From the NCBI GenBank assembly GCA_964533735.1, contig CAZHMD010000001.1:1-64000 (forward strand): a DNA stretch of 64,000 bases, read 5' to 3'. Position 1 is the first letter of the stretch, and each line of letters begins with the position of its first letter. This document shows positions 43,075 through 52,209 of this stretch, piece after piece. This DNA comes from UBA6107 sp964533735 (lineage in GTDB: Bacteria > Chloroflexota > Anaerolineae > Anaerolineales > Anaerolineaceae). Position numbers and translations under genes: made by a program. The notes under the pieces were generated by a model. The model did no database searches. It worked only from the letters and a program-made list of their open reading frames with translations, and was not told the origin of the DNA.

Positions 43075-44211
43075 CTAAGAGGTATAAACCCTGCTTACTC
43101 TTGCATTGATCTGGCAGGTAATTTCATAGGTGATGGTGTGCAGTTTCTCAGCCCACTCATCGCATGTGATTTCATTATCACCGCTTTTCCCGATGAGGAC
43201 AACTGCATCGCCAATCTTCACCCGAGTTTCTGCTCCAAGATCGACCATACTCTGATCCATGCAAATACGTCCAACAATTGGGAAAGACTTTCCGTTGATG
43301 AGCACCCGGCCGGAATTGGAGAACAAGCGATTGAATCCATCCGCATACCCCACTGGGATGGTGGCGATCCAGGTGTCTGCAGGAGCGAACCAGGTGCGGC
43401 CATAACCGATGCTTTCTCCTTTAGTTACTTTTTTGATAAAGGATACACGCGTTACAAAACTTAATCCTGGTTTTAGATCGATCGTGCGAGGGGTCGTTTT
43501 GTCAGGGTAATTACCGTAGATCATGATCCCGGGGCGTACCATATCCATCCAGGCATCCGGATGACCCAGCACGGCGCCGGAATTGGCGCAATGTACCAGG
43601 TCAAGTTTTCGCCCGATAGCTCGCTCAATTTCATCCACACACTTCCTGAATCGTTTAACCTGTTCAATCGTGAATGCTAGATCTGCAGAATCGCTCACAG
43701 GAAGATGGGTAAAGACACCTTCCAGGTACAAATTCGGGCAATCGCGTTCAATAAGCAGGGCGAGGGCTGTTGCCTGCTTTATAGAAACACCAACGCGCCC
43801 CATGCCGGTATCAATTTTGATATGAACCGGGGATTTCTTATTTCGCTTCGCAGAAACCTGTTGCGTTTCGAGAGCACTCTCATGACTGCAAATTGGCAGG
43901 GTTACGTCGTGCAGAATAGCTGTCTCGATCTCTTCATAAAATGTCGGGCCAAATTTAAGGATGGGAAGTCTGATTCCTGCTTGCCTGAGCTGCATCGCTT
44001 CCGGCACAGTGGCAATCCCCAGAAAATCAACACCGATTTTTGCTGCCATACGTGAAACTTCAACCGCGCCATGCCCATAGGCATTGGCTTTCACCGCGAT
44101 GAGTATCTTGGATCCGGGTCCGATCCTGCGGCGGATACTTTCGATGTTGGCGCGAATATTATCGAGATGAACCTGTACGTGAGTCTGATAAAGCAAAGGG
44201 GTGTGTTCCAA
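43075..44211 (-). CDS. alr: Alanine racemase
   Basis: A 378-residue fold-III PLP racemase. PLP Lys K41 is in AVKANAYGHGAVE; the second catalytic Tyr is in SIGYGRTWFAP; PLP and substrate residues are in RPGIMIYG and CMDQSMVDLG. Last gene of the ornithine operon, three bases after ornithine racemase. The upstream thiolase step makes D-alanine, so here it probably converts D- to L-alanine for catabolism, besides any cell-wall role. Confidence 0.9.
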   Translation of the reverse strand: MEHTPLLYQTHVQVHLDNIRANIESIRRRIGPGSKILIAVKANAYGHGAVEVSRMAAKIGVDFLGIATVPEAMQLRQAGIRLPILKFGPTFYEEIETAILHDVTLPICSHESALETQQVSAKRNKKSPVHIKIDTGMGRVGVSIKQATALALLIERDCPNLYLEGVFTHLPVSDSADLAFTIEQVKRFRKCVDEIERAIGRKLDLVHCANSGAVLGHPDAWMDMVRPGIMIYGNYPDKTTPRTIDLKPGLSFVTRVSFIKKVTKGESIGYGRTWFAPADTWIATIPVGYADGFNRLFSNSGRVLINGKSFPIVGRICMDQSMVDLGAETRVKIGDAVVLIGKSGDNEITCDEWAEKLHTITYEITCQINARVSRVYTS

Positions 44212-44214
44212 CGA

Positions 44215-45291
44215 TTAGCCTTTATTGATTACTTTTTGCACATAAGCTGAAGTTGCTGCTGCGAGAAGCGCACCATAGCCCGGGAGGAAAGCCACTTCGC
44301 TGCCGACGTGCAGTTCATCTGTAGCTTCTTCCACGTCCAGGATCAGGTGATCGCTGCTGCCGCCTAATACAATAATGCCTGAATCTTCAGGGTTGAGGTT
44401 GTCGACAACTATATCCTGCCTGCCGATGTTACAGATGGCACGCCTGCGCAATCCCCGGTCAACAAAATCTGGTGTAGCGCCAAAAGCGTCCTGCCCGCGT
44501 ATACCAATCGGCAAGGATGGTTTTCTTTGCAATTCGATCACCTGGGTGACAATGCGGTAAGTATCCTGCCGGGTTCCCGGCCAGGGAGAGCGGTCAAGCA
44601 CATTGCGGCCGAGTTGAATGGCTTCACCAATACGCAGGTTGTTAATTGCGGAAGGCATCTCCCCTTCGATGACCAGGGGCAAATTGGCACTGTTTCCCCC
44701 GCTCAAAATTGGTAATTCCAGGCCGGTACTGGTTCTGGTGTTCGTAGCCAAATCGATGAGTTGCTGCATTTTTTCTGATGTCGGGATTACGCCGCCATAA
44801 CAGGCCAGGTTGCAGCCTAATCCCGCCAACTGGATTCCGGGGAGGTGGATAACCTGGTCGATCACGGACGGCAAGCTGTCTGGCCAAATTCCTTCACGCA
44901 AATCACCAAGATCCACCATCAAAATAACCTGATGAGTTTTCCCGAGGGACTGCGCTGCCTGTGATAACATCCTGATCGTCTCAACTGAGGAGTTTAGAGA
45001 AATATCTGAATAAGTGACGGCTTCCCTGATGCGATCCTGGGCAGGAATGCGCAGTAACATTAATGGGAGGGAAACATTCAATTCACGAAGAGCCTGCAGG
45101 TTTTCCAGGCGGGAGTCAGCCAGCATATCCACGCCTGCATTTACGAGCGCACGTACAACTGCTGGATGAGCACACGCCACTTTCGTGACCCCGGCTACGG
45201 AAATGCCTTGTTCGCGGCAAAGCGACACGATGGTACGCGCATTGTGCTCGATGCGATCAGGGTAGATTTCAAGTCGGGGAGTAAAGCTCAT
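44215..45291 (-). CDS. orr: Ornithine racemase
   Basis: A 358-residue PLP racemase of the YhfX/Orr type. The PLP Lys is K37 in AGVTKVACAHP, with GNSANLPL and LRIGEAIQLGRNVLDRSPWPG downstream. It turns L-ornithine into D-ornithine, the substrate of the aminomutase. It overlaps the MutL-like gene by four bases. Assignment rests on fold plus strict operon context. Confidence 0.88.
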   Translation of the reverse strand: MSFTPRLEIYPDRIEHNARTIVSLCREQGISVAGVTKVACAHPAVVRALVNAGVDMLADSRLENLQALRELNVSLPLMLLRIPAQDRIREAVTYSDISLNSSVETIRMLSQAAQSLGKTHQVILMVDLGDLREGIWPDSLPSVIDQVIHLPGIQLAGLGCNLACYGGVIPTSEKMQQLIDLATNTRTSTGLELPILSGGNSANLPLVIEGEMPSAINNLRIGEAIQLGRNVLDRSPWPGTRQDTYRIVTQVIELQRKPSLPIGIRGQDAFGATPDFVDRGLRRRAICNIGRQDIVVDNLNPEDSGIIVLGGSSDHLILDVEEATDELHVGSEVAFLPGYGALLAAATSAYVQKVINKG

Positions 45292-46631
45292 TTCACGGTC
45301 TCCATTTTTACCCAGTGTGCGAAGGTTGCCTTCACCTGTTCCGGATAGGTGCCCGCAAGAGTACCCAGGGCGGAAAAAAGATAATCGTGGTCGAGGAGGA
45401 TAGCGGTTACCGGCGGCGGCAGCAAGTATTTTCCTGCCCCCAGGCAGACAGACCGCAAAATTTCCACTCCGCCATCAATCCTGGTTAAGGCTCCGCCAGT
45501 ACCGATCACCCATTTTACCGCAGTGAGGTCTTTGCCGCGCACGGTCTGTTTTTTACCGGTGGGAGTATAAGATTCCATGATAATACCGGCATGCCGCCGG
45601 ATGGCCACTTCCACAGCTACCTTGCACAGATAGCGGGTCAGTGCTTGTTCGTCAGTTGAATGCGGAATGGCCTTCAATCCAGGCAACATGTTTTCCCACT
45701 GTTTATCTTCCTGCAGTTCAATAATATTGCGGGCATTAATGTATACCCCAAGATCGCCTTCTACAGTGCGTTTGGCGTAGGGTTCAGGTTCAAGCTGGCG
45801 TGAGCTCCATTCCACGCTGCCATTAGTAACGCTGTGTACATCAGTGGTGGCGCCGCCAACATCAAAAACAAGGCAATCCCCGCAACTTTCAGCAAATAAC
45901 TCTGCACCGAGTAACACTGCACCCGGGGTTGGGATGATCTCGCCTTGGGTCATCTCTTTGAGATGCTGCATTCCGGGAGCATGGATGATATGCTGATTGA
46001 ATACTTCGTGAACTACTTTACGCAATGGGCGGGTATTGAGCACATCCACTTCAGGGAACACATTTTCAGCGACCAATAGATCGACACCATGTTCCTGGAA
46101 AATTTTCTGGATGTGCTGGCGGATGGCGGAGTTTCCCGCATATACCACCGGGGCGTGAATTCCAAGGGCTGCGATCGCGCGGGCATTCTTTAGGACGATT
46201 TCCTTTTCACCGAAATCCACGCCGCCTGCCAGAAGGATGATATTGGGATTAATTGATTTTATCTCTTCGAGGTTGTCATCCTCTAACAAGCCGGCAGTTA
46301 CCAACTTGACGATCGCCCCGGCACCGAGAGCAGCTTCCCTGGCGGCACGAGCCGTCATGCTGTAGGTGAGACCGTGGACTGTCATTCTTAATCCACCGGC
46401 GGCTGAACTGTTCACAAAAGTCTTCATGTTCGCGGGGATCTGTCCGGTGTTGCCCTTCAATTCAGAAAAAGCCTCGTTGAACCCCAGGCGGACATCGCCC
46501 TGTTCAATGGAGGTTGGTGCAAACCCCTGCGCCGTATGTTCGAAACGCCCTTCCGGCACCAGGGCGAACCCATTCACCTTGGTAATGGTGGACCCTATCT
46601 CAACCGTCAGAAATTCGATTTTGTTTGTCAA
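45288..46631 (-). CDS. MutL/GlmL-type ATPase associated with ornithine aminomutase
   Basis: A 447-residue protein of the acetate/hsp70-like ATPase fold. The N-terminal phosphate loop is EIGSTITKVNGF, with GDCLVFDVGGATTDVHSV and WVIGTGGALTR later. These proteins accompany B12-dependent aminomutases and glutamate mutase and are thought to reactivate the enzyme by exchanging damaged cobalamin. Found 15 bases after oraE and overlapping orr. Confidence 0.87.
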   Translation of the reverse strand: MTNKIEFLTVEIGSTITKVNGFALVPEGRFEHTAQGFAPTSIEQGDVRLGFNEAFSELKGNTGQIPANMKTFVNSSAAGGLRMTVHGLTYSMTARAAREAALGAGAIVKLVTAGLLEDDNLEEIKSINPNIILLAGGVDFGEKEIVLKNARAIAALGIHAPVVYAGNSAIRQHIQKIFQEHGVDLLVAENVFPEVDVLNTRPLRKVVHEVFNQHIIHAPGMQHLKEMTQGEIIPTPGAVLLGAELFAESCGDCLVFDVGGATTDVHSVTNGSVEWSSRQLEPEPYAKRTVEGDLGVYINARNIIELQEDKQWENMLPGLKAIPHSTDEQALTRYLCKVAVEVAIRRHAGIIMESYTPTGKKQTVRGKDLTAVKWVIGTGGALTRIDGGVEILRSVCLGAGKYLLPPPVTAILLDHDYLFSALGTLAGTYPEQVKATFAHWVKMETVK

Positions 46632-46646
46632 AAAGACTCCAGGCGA

Positions 46647-48857
46647 TTAGAGCAATCCGCGGGATTTCATCACTTTCACAATGGCATTGACCACATGGAT
46701 GCCTTTTGTGCCGCGACCAAATGTGGCATCCAGGCCGGTTTCAGCAGCCATCTCGCGATTCACCTGAGTTCCTCCGGCGATAAGTACAAGTTGATTGCGC
46801 ACACCGCGTTCAGTACACAGGTCAGCCAGTTTTTTCATCTGGGTGCGGTGGGTATCATTGTGACTGATAATGGTGGAGATCAGTATTGCCTGGGATCCTG
46901 TTTCAATGGCTGCATCTATCAATTTGCTCACTGGAACGGAGGTCCCCAGGTAGTGGTACTTGACACCATACTTTTCGATACCGCCATGTTTGATATCCAG
47001 GATCTCCCGCAAACCAACACTGTGTTCATCCTCACCCACTGTAGCCGCGACAACTTTCAAACCTATCTGTTTCACTGCAGCGCGTAAATCATCTTCCGGC
47101 AGGATGACCTCTTTTTCAGGAACTTTAAGTGTTTTTACTTCGATATCAAAATTGACCTTCCCCTTTACCTCAACAAAGCAACCTTCAGCCGGCTGCATCA
47201 CCTGGATATTGACCACCTGGGGATCCACAAGACCGAGCTTTGTAGCCATTTCAATTCCGTAGGCTGCCGCGAAGTCTTCATTGAGGGGTACAAAGAACTG
47301 CGTGAGGATGGTGCCGTCGCCAGCCCATTCGGCTTCTGGTTTAACCTTGCCTCCCTTGCGGTAGGGATAAGTTAATTCAAGCCGTTTATTACAACTATCT
47401 TCCGGGTCGAGTTCATCAATGTAGACAATTTTTTCCGGATTGCACAGCGTGCAGCCATCAATCAAATCACAGGCACAAGCTATTCCGTCTGGAAGGTGAT
47501 TCTCGCCGAAGTGATCACATACGGGAGCAAAATAATCCGCATCGCGGGCGATGATCGAATCTGCTGCTACGCCGCCGTTGCCATCGCGGGCAATACCGTC
47601 ACCAGCGCGCTCAGGGAACTTGGCTGAGTCCACAAAGAAACCTTTTTCTACGGCTGAGAAATATCCGCCGGTGGCGATCACCTCCTCGAGGAAAGCGATG
47701 GCTCTGATCTTGAGGTCTTTGACCATCTCCCCAAGGGGACCTGTGTGGTTCAGTGTGAGTAATTCCTTGATGCCGTCCAAAGCTGCCCAGGTTTGCTTGA
47801 CGGTCTGGATTCCGCGGATATTGTTGTAATGCCAGGGAACGTTTCGTCCTTCATCCGGGGTGATGGTGCTCTGGATATCTGCACTGGTCAGCATGGAGAT
47901 GAGCGTATCAATGGTATGAGTACGAATTGCTTCTTCGATGTCCGCTTCAATATAGCGTGTATTCTGCTGCGCACGCATTTTAAAACCAGAGAAGAAATCA
48001 CGCAGGGCAACCGCATAGGGCAGGTCGTACCAGAGTTTTGGCGCAGGGGGTGCGTCAGGGGGGACAGTGGATAAACCGATAAGGTCTTTTTGCATCCCCA
48101 CGGCTACAGAAAATGCACAATTAATGCCATGTTGAACCATCAACTCCGGCATCACCAGCCAGCCAGCTTTAGCAGTGGCATTGGCATTGTGCGCGCCGTC
48201 AATCTGGAATATATTGGCACCGGCCATCACTTTCTTGGCTTCAGCAGCGTCCACAAAGGAACGGTACATGTTCACGTTGCGATATAGCACGTTGTACTGA
48301 GGATCCTGGTGTGCTCCGTTGATTCCTTCTTCTGAAAAGAGCACGGCTACTTCCGGACCGGCAACCCCTGAAACATAGCTGTGGAAATTGATCGGGCGGC
48401 CGACTTCATCTTCAATAAGATCACAGGCTTTTCGGCTGGCACGGATCTGCTTGCGGGTGATCGGCACGCCGCCTGTGCCTTCGGGAGTACCCTCGAGCAA
48501 ACCATCAATGTGGCTTTGCCCGGTGGTGCGGATGACCATGATGTGGTCTGCACCGTGCCAGGCCGCCATCCGCATGCGGCGGATATCGTCCTCGAACCGT
48601 CCTGACGCAATCTCCGTGGTGACCACACAACTGGGTTGGGGGTCGATATGATCAAAATACTTGGAAGCAGGCAGACCAATGCTATTCTTAAGAGGGTGTG
48701 ACATATCACGATAATGGAATGGACCCATTTCTATGCCATCTTGAGGGACGTCACGCCAGGTCCAGCCTTTGCGCCTGGGATGATAATGTTCGAGGTCTTC
48801 GAGAATATTCTCGATATCCAGTTTCTTATTCGGGTCGAGAGGTTGTTGTGTTGTCAT
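46647..48857 (-). CDS. oraE: D-ornithine 4,5-aminomutase large subunit (B12/PLP)
   Basis: A 736-residue subunit carrying adenosylcobalamin and PLP. The TIM-barrel part includes VIRTTGQSHIDGLLEGTPEGTGG and INFHSYVSGVAGPEVAVLFSEEG. The C-terminal B12 domain has the DxHxxG motif D610-E-H612-SVG, with the axial His, and K623 eleven residues later (DIKHGG). K623 corresponds to the Lys that tethers PLP in the resting clostridial enzyme. It shares one base with oraS. Confidence 0.95.
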   Translation of the reverse strand: MTTQQPLDPNKKLDIENILEDLEHYHPRRKGWTWRDVPQDGIEMGPFHYRDMSHPLKNSIGLPASKYFDHIDPQPSCVVTTEIASGRFEDDIRRMRMAAWHGADHIMVIRTTGQSHIDGLLEGTPEGTGGVPITRKQIRASRKACDLIEDEVGRPINFHSYVSGVAGPEVAVLFSEEGINGAHQDPQYNVLYRNVNMYRSFVDAAEAKKVMAGANIFQIDGAHNANATAKAGWLVMPELMVQHGINCAFSVAVGMQKDLIGLSTVPPDAPPAPKLWYDLPYAVALRDFFSGFKMRAQQNTRYIEADIEEAIRTHTIDTLISMLTSADIQSTITPDEGRNVPWHYNNIRGIQTVKQTWAALDGIKELLTLNHTGPLGEMVKDLKIRAIAFLEEVIATGGYFSAVEKGFFVDSAKFPERAGDGIARDGNGGVAADSIIARDADYFAPVCDHFGENHLPDGIACACDLIDGCTLCNPEKIVYIDELDPEDSCNKRLELTYPYRKGGKVKPEAEWAGDGTILTQFFVPLNEDFAAAYGIEMATKLGLVDPQVVNIQVMQPAEGCFVEVKGKVNFDIEVKTLKVPEKEVILPEDDLRAAVKQIGLKVVAATVGEDEHSVGLREILDIKHGGIEKYGVKYHYLGTSVPVSKLIDAAIETGSQAILISTIISHNDTHRTQMKKLADLCTERGVRNQLVLIAGGTQVNREMAAETGLDATFGRGTKGIHVVNAIVKVMKSRGLL

Positions 48858-49228
48858 CAGATTTTCTCAATTCCCGGTGTAAAAAGACTGTTGAGGATCT
48901 CTTTTTTTTCAAGAATTGCGGCTGCAGCAGCGTGGAGATCCAAATTGTTTGATTTTGCAACTTCGAGCAGCACATGACCAGCACCCTTACCCAACAGTCC
49001 AGCTTCCAGGATTCGATCGACAACCCCGTGAGAAGTTATGCTGTCAATCCCCATGCGGAGAAGCACGGAGCGTTCGATGGAAGGGGAGGTATGCGTTCTG
49101 GCAAGGTCAACAATTGGCGCGACCACCTGGTCACACAATTCCCAAAACCGTTTTTTTAATTCCTCATCGCTTAATTCAAGTAATTCAATTCTTCTTTTTT
49201 CAAATCTTTCAACGTTATCGTCAGGCAT
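48857..49228 (-). CDS. oraS: D-ornithine 4,5-aminomutase small subunit
   Basis: A 123-residue helical partner of OraE, of normal length. Recognisable segments are FWELCDQVVAPIVDLARTHTSPSIERSVLLRMGIDS and GLLGKGAGHVLLEVAK. It has no cofactor site of its own and stabilises the large subunit. Position directly upstream of oraE confirms the call. Confidence 0.93.
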   Translation of the reverse strand: MPDDNVERFEKRRIELLELSDEELKKRFWELCDQVVAPIVDLARTHTSPSIERSVLLRMGIDSITSHGVVDRILEAGLLGKGAGHVLLEVAKSNNLDLHAAAAAILEKKEILNSLFTPGIEKI

Positions 49229-49258
49229 GAGGTGTCCTCTTGGTGAAATTATTAAAAT

Positions 49259-50665
49259 CTAAATGGGGAGGTGCTGCTTTACCCAGTCAGTGTTTTTCTT
49301 GATATCTGCCGCTGCGAATGCATAATCATTTTCACTCCAATTTGCTGCTGGAAGATGATTGACAGCATTTGCCAGGTAAATGAGGCGCAGGCGATCAATA
49401 TCTTCGCGCTTGCTGTGGACCTGTGCCAGGTGTTCCGGCAGGATGATGGTCTTTCCTGGAACATCTTCGCTGGGATCTCCACGCCTCACATCGATACCAT
49501 TGGAACGGGCAAAGGAGAGCTGGCTGTTGTGGTGCTTGCCGGCTCCGGTGTATTCAGTTTCCTGGACAACGATGATCTGCTCTTTATCCATCTCCTGTGC
49601 CAGGCATACTGCAGCCGTGAGACTGATGTTGCCGGCCGGTCCGCGTTCCAGCCCTTCAATTTTGGTGAGCAATTCGGTAATGTAAAAAACTTCACCCTGC
49701 GTGACGAGATGATACTCATCCATATAACGCAGGCTGCGGGCAGCATTACGGGGAACATCCACGCGGTCTGGCCAGGTGGCAAAGGGAATGCCAAACCCGG
49801 TATGCCCGGTGGTGAAGGATTTGCGGTTGAAATCGCGATCAGAAGCCATGTGGAGGCCAGTTAGATTGACTGAGCAGGCGACCACTTTCGTGGAGTCAGC
49901 CCCGGCTGCTTGCAATCCACGTGCTGTACCGGTGAGGTTACCACCGCCAGCATGGGTAATCACTACAGCGTCAGGGTGTTTTCCATGCGCCTGCAGCACC
50001 TGGTTGGCAATCTCGAATCCCAGGCTTTCCACCCCGCGGATGCCAAAGGGGGTGTAAAGGCTGGCATTAAAGTAACCGGTTTCTTCGAGCGTGCGCAAAA
50101 GCATATAAAAGAGTTCCGGTCCGACTGTCAATCTCAGGACTTCAGCCCCATAGGCTTCACAGGCGCGTGCTTTTTCGATGATCTCAGGCTGACCCACACC
50201 GCGGCTGTCGTAAATTTCCTGGACGATGATGCATTTCAAACGCCGCTGCGCAGCCTGTGATGCCACTGCAGCACCATAATTGCCGCTGGTGGCAGCAATC
50301 ATGCCCTTATACCCCTTTTTGTGGGCATCAAAGGCACTTATAGCGGCTCTCCTGGCTTTAAAGCTGCCGGAAGCATTGGCTGCCTCATCCTTAACGAAAA
50401 TTCGTGCGCCTTTACCGGGTGGAGAGATTCGCCGAACAGCTTCAGTGAAACTCTTGAGTTCCAGGAGGGGCGTATTACCTACCTTGGTATCACTTTGGAT
50501 GCGAATGATATCGTCCATGGTGTAACCCGTGGCTTGCATCATTCGTTCGTAATCAAAGGCAATCGGGCTTTGGATGAAATCATCGTAATCCAACTGCATG
50601 GAGGTTTTCATGATCGCGTTCTTGCGCGCCATTACCGCATCGTAGGAAACATCCCTGGAACTCAT
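49259..50665 (-). CDS. ortB: 2-amino-4-oxopentanoate thiolase, PLP subunit
   Basis: A 468-residue type II PLP subunit. The PLP Lys is K103 in GSFKARRAAIS, with ATSGNYGAAVAS and THAGGGNLTGTARGLQAAGA as phosphate-binding loops. With OrtA it splits 2-amino-4-oxopentanoate with CoA into acetyl-CoA and D-alanine. Its start overlaps the ortA stop (ATGA). Confidence 0.93.
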   Translation of the reverse strand: MSSRDVSYDAVMARKNAIMKTSMQLDYDDFIQSPIAFDYERMMQATGYTMDDIIRIQSDTKVGNTPLLELKSFTEAVRRISPPGKGARIFVKDEAANASGSFKARRAAISAFDAHKKGYKGMIAATSGNYGAAVASQAAQRRLKCIIVQEIYDSRGVGQPEIIEKARACEAYGAEVLRLTVGPELFYMLLRTLEETGYFNASLYTPFGIRGVESLGFEIANQVLQAHGKHPDAVVITHAGGGNLTGTARGLQAAGADSTKVVACSVNLTGLHMASDRDFNRKSFTTGHTGFGIPFATWPDRVDVPRNAARSLRYMDEYHLVTQGEVFYITELLTKIEGLERGPAGNISLTAAVCLAQEMDKEQIIVVQETEYTGAGKHHNSQLSFARSNGIDVRRGDPSEDVPGKTIILPEHLAQVHSKREDIDRLRLIYLANAVNHLPAANWSENDYAFAAADIKKNTDWVKQHLPI

Positions 50666-50949
50666 ATTTCCTCCAGATCAGTGCCTATGCGGAGGAGCTC
50701 TGGAACCGTCTCACCGAAACTGTGGCGGTAACCCGGGTTTTCCAATTTCAAAGTCCCGGTGAGTGTCCTGCCGATGATCGTTCTTACCTGGACATCCTGG
50801 CCCAGTTCTGCATCCTTCTGCAAAAACCCGGAAACGCGTAATAGGTAAGGAACACTGCGGGTTTCTTCTGGCAGCGTTTGAACACGCTGGTCTGGCGTTA
50901 GCACAACCTGTTCGATTTCAACCCAGGTACCTTTTGCGATTTTTGCCAT
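50662..50949 (-). CDS. ortA: 2-amino-4-oxopentanoate thiolase, small subunit
   Basis: A 95-residue beta-rich protein: VEIEQVVLTPDQR, LPEETRSVPYLLRVSGFL, GRTLTGTLKLENPGYRHSFGETVPELL. Length and the partner gene identify OrtA. GGTGG precedes the ATG. It lies 42 bases after ord. Confidence 0.92.
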   Translation of the reverse strand: MAKIAKGTWVEIEQVVLTPDQRVQTLPEETRSVPYLLRVSGFLQKDAELGQDVQVRTIIGRTLTGTLKLENPGYRHSFGETVPELLRIGTDLEEI

Positions 50950-50991
50950 TTATCCACCATCAATCTTTGTAAATTGACGAAAATTTGAGGA

Positions 50992-52032
50992 TCAGATTTT
51001 TCTTGAATAAGCAGAATCGCCCATTAGGGCTGCCGGGATGGGCAGGTCGATCATGCGCTTGAGCCCGGGTGTTGCCGCAACGACATGCGGAATAAGGTTG
51101 ACTGCAATCCCTTCAGTGGCGATGCCGCCGGCGATTTCCGGTTTGATGGACATGTGAATTTCGGGTTTGCCATAAATGTGAATGTAATCCCCGGTTTCCT
51201 GCGCTTCCAGCCCCGGATGGATCTGTTGCGGGTGGATCAGCTTGATGACTTCCTCGTCTCCGCGATAGCCAATGCCGATGTGCGAGCACCCGGCAACCAT
51301 TCCTGGAGCGACCTTGATGTGCGGTGTTTCCCGTGGTACCTTGCTGATGATCGGTTCACGCGTCTGTTCAATGCGGTCGACGCCAAGACCTAGCGCGTCG
51401 CTGATCATATGGATGGATTCAGGAAAACCTACGTGCCCGACGATCGAACCATCGGCGACTCCAGCCTTGAATTGGGCAGGTGAGGTACCCACACCCTGGC
51501 TGTTCATTACTGTTGGTCCATACGGGCTCAGGTCGTTCACGCGGGAAGCTTCGATACGCTCAACACTGTGATTGCCGGCAGTCAGCGCCACGACAAGCAG
51601 GTCAAGCACAAACCCAGGGTTGACCCCTGTGCCGACAATCGTGACGCCATTGTCTTTTGCCAGCTTATCGAGTTCCTTCGCCATCTTGGGATTTTGGGCA
51701 TAAGCATCAGACATTTCCTCTGCGATGGAAACACAATTCAATCCAGCGTTAAGGATCTTGCGCAGGTCGGGAATCTGCTCTTTTAACCAGGAAGTTGTGG
51801 CAATAACCACTACATCCACCTTATCCTTTTTTAGGACAGCAGCAGGATCATTGGTAATCTTTACCCCAACTTTTTTGCCGAGGTTCAAGACATCCCCCAA
51901 GTCCTTGCCCAAATAATCGGGTCGGGCATCGATAACGGCAACAATTTTCAAGCCTGTTTTTTCGAGCATCAACCTTGCCATACCACTTCCCATTGCTCCC
52001 AAACCCCACTGAAGGACACGAATTTGCTTCAT
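50992..52032 (-). CDS. ord: 2,4-diaminopentanoate dehydrogenase
   Basis: A 346-residue NAD(P)-dependent dehydrogenase. The N-terminal Rossmann motif is WGLGAMGSGMARLML, with GTGVNPGFVLDLL and MNSQGVGTSPAQF in the catalytic half. It oxidises the aminomutase product 2,4-diaminopentanoate to 2-amino-4-oxopentanoate with release of ammonia. First gene of the operon, with AGGAG before the ATG. No regulator gene is adjacent. Confidence 0.93.
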   Translation of the reverse strand: MKQIRVLQWGLGAMGSGMARLMLEKTGLKIVAVIDARPDYLGKDLGDVLNLGKKVGVKITNDPAAVLKKDKVDVVVIATTSWLKEQIPDLRKILNAGLNCVSIAEEMSDAYAQNPKMAKELDKLAKDNGVTIVGTGVNPGFVLDLLVVALTAGNHSVERIEASRVNDLSPYGPTVMNSQGVGTSPAQFKAGVADGSIVGHVGFPESIHMISDALGLGVDRIEQTREPIISKVPRETPHIKVAPGMVAGCSHIGIGYRGDEEVIKLIHPQQIHPGLEAQETGDYIHIYGKPEIHMSIKPEIAGGIATEGIAVNLIPHVVAATPGLKRMIDLPIPAALMGDSAYSRKI

Positions 52033-52209
52033 TAACGACTCCTGAAAAGTTGATTTATGGTTCCGGAGGTACCCGTGTGTATTCTAACATTAAAAAAATA
52101 GAGGAGAATATTAGGGAAGAATTGATCGAATCCTGATCAAAAGGTAAAGGTAATCCTGGTTCTTCGTTTGTCGAGCAAGAAATCCAGAGGTATTAGGGAT
52201 GTAAAAAAA

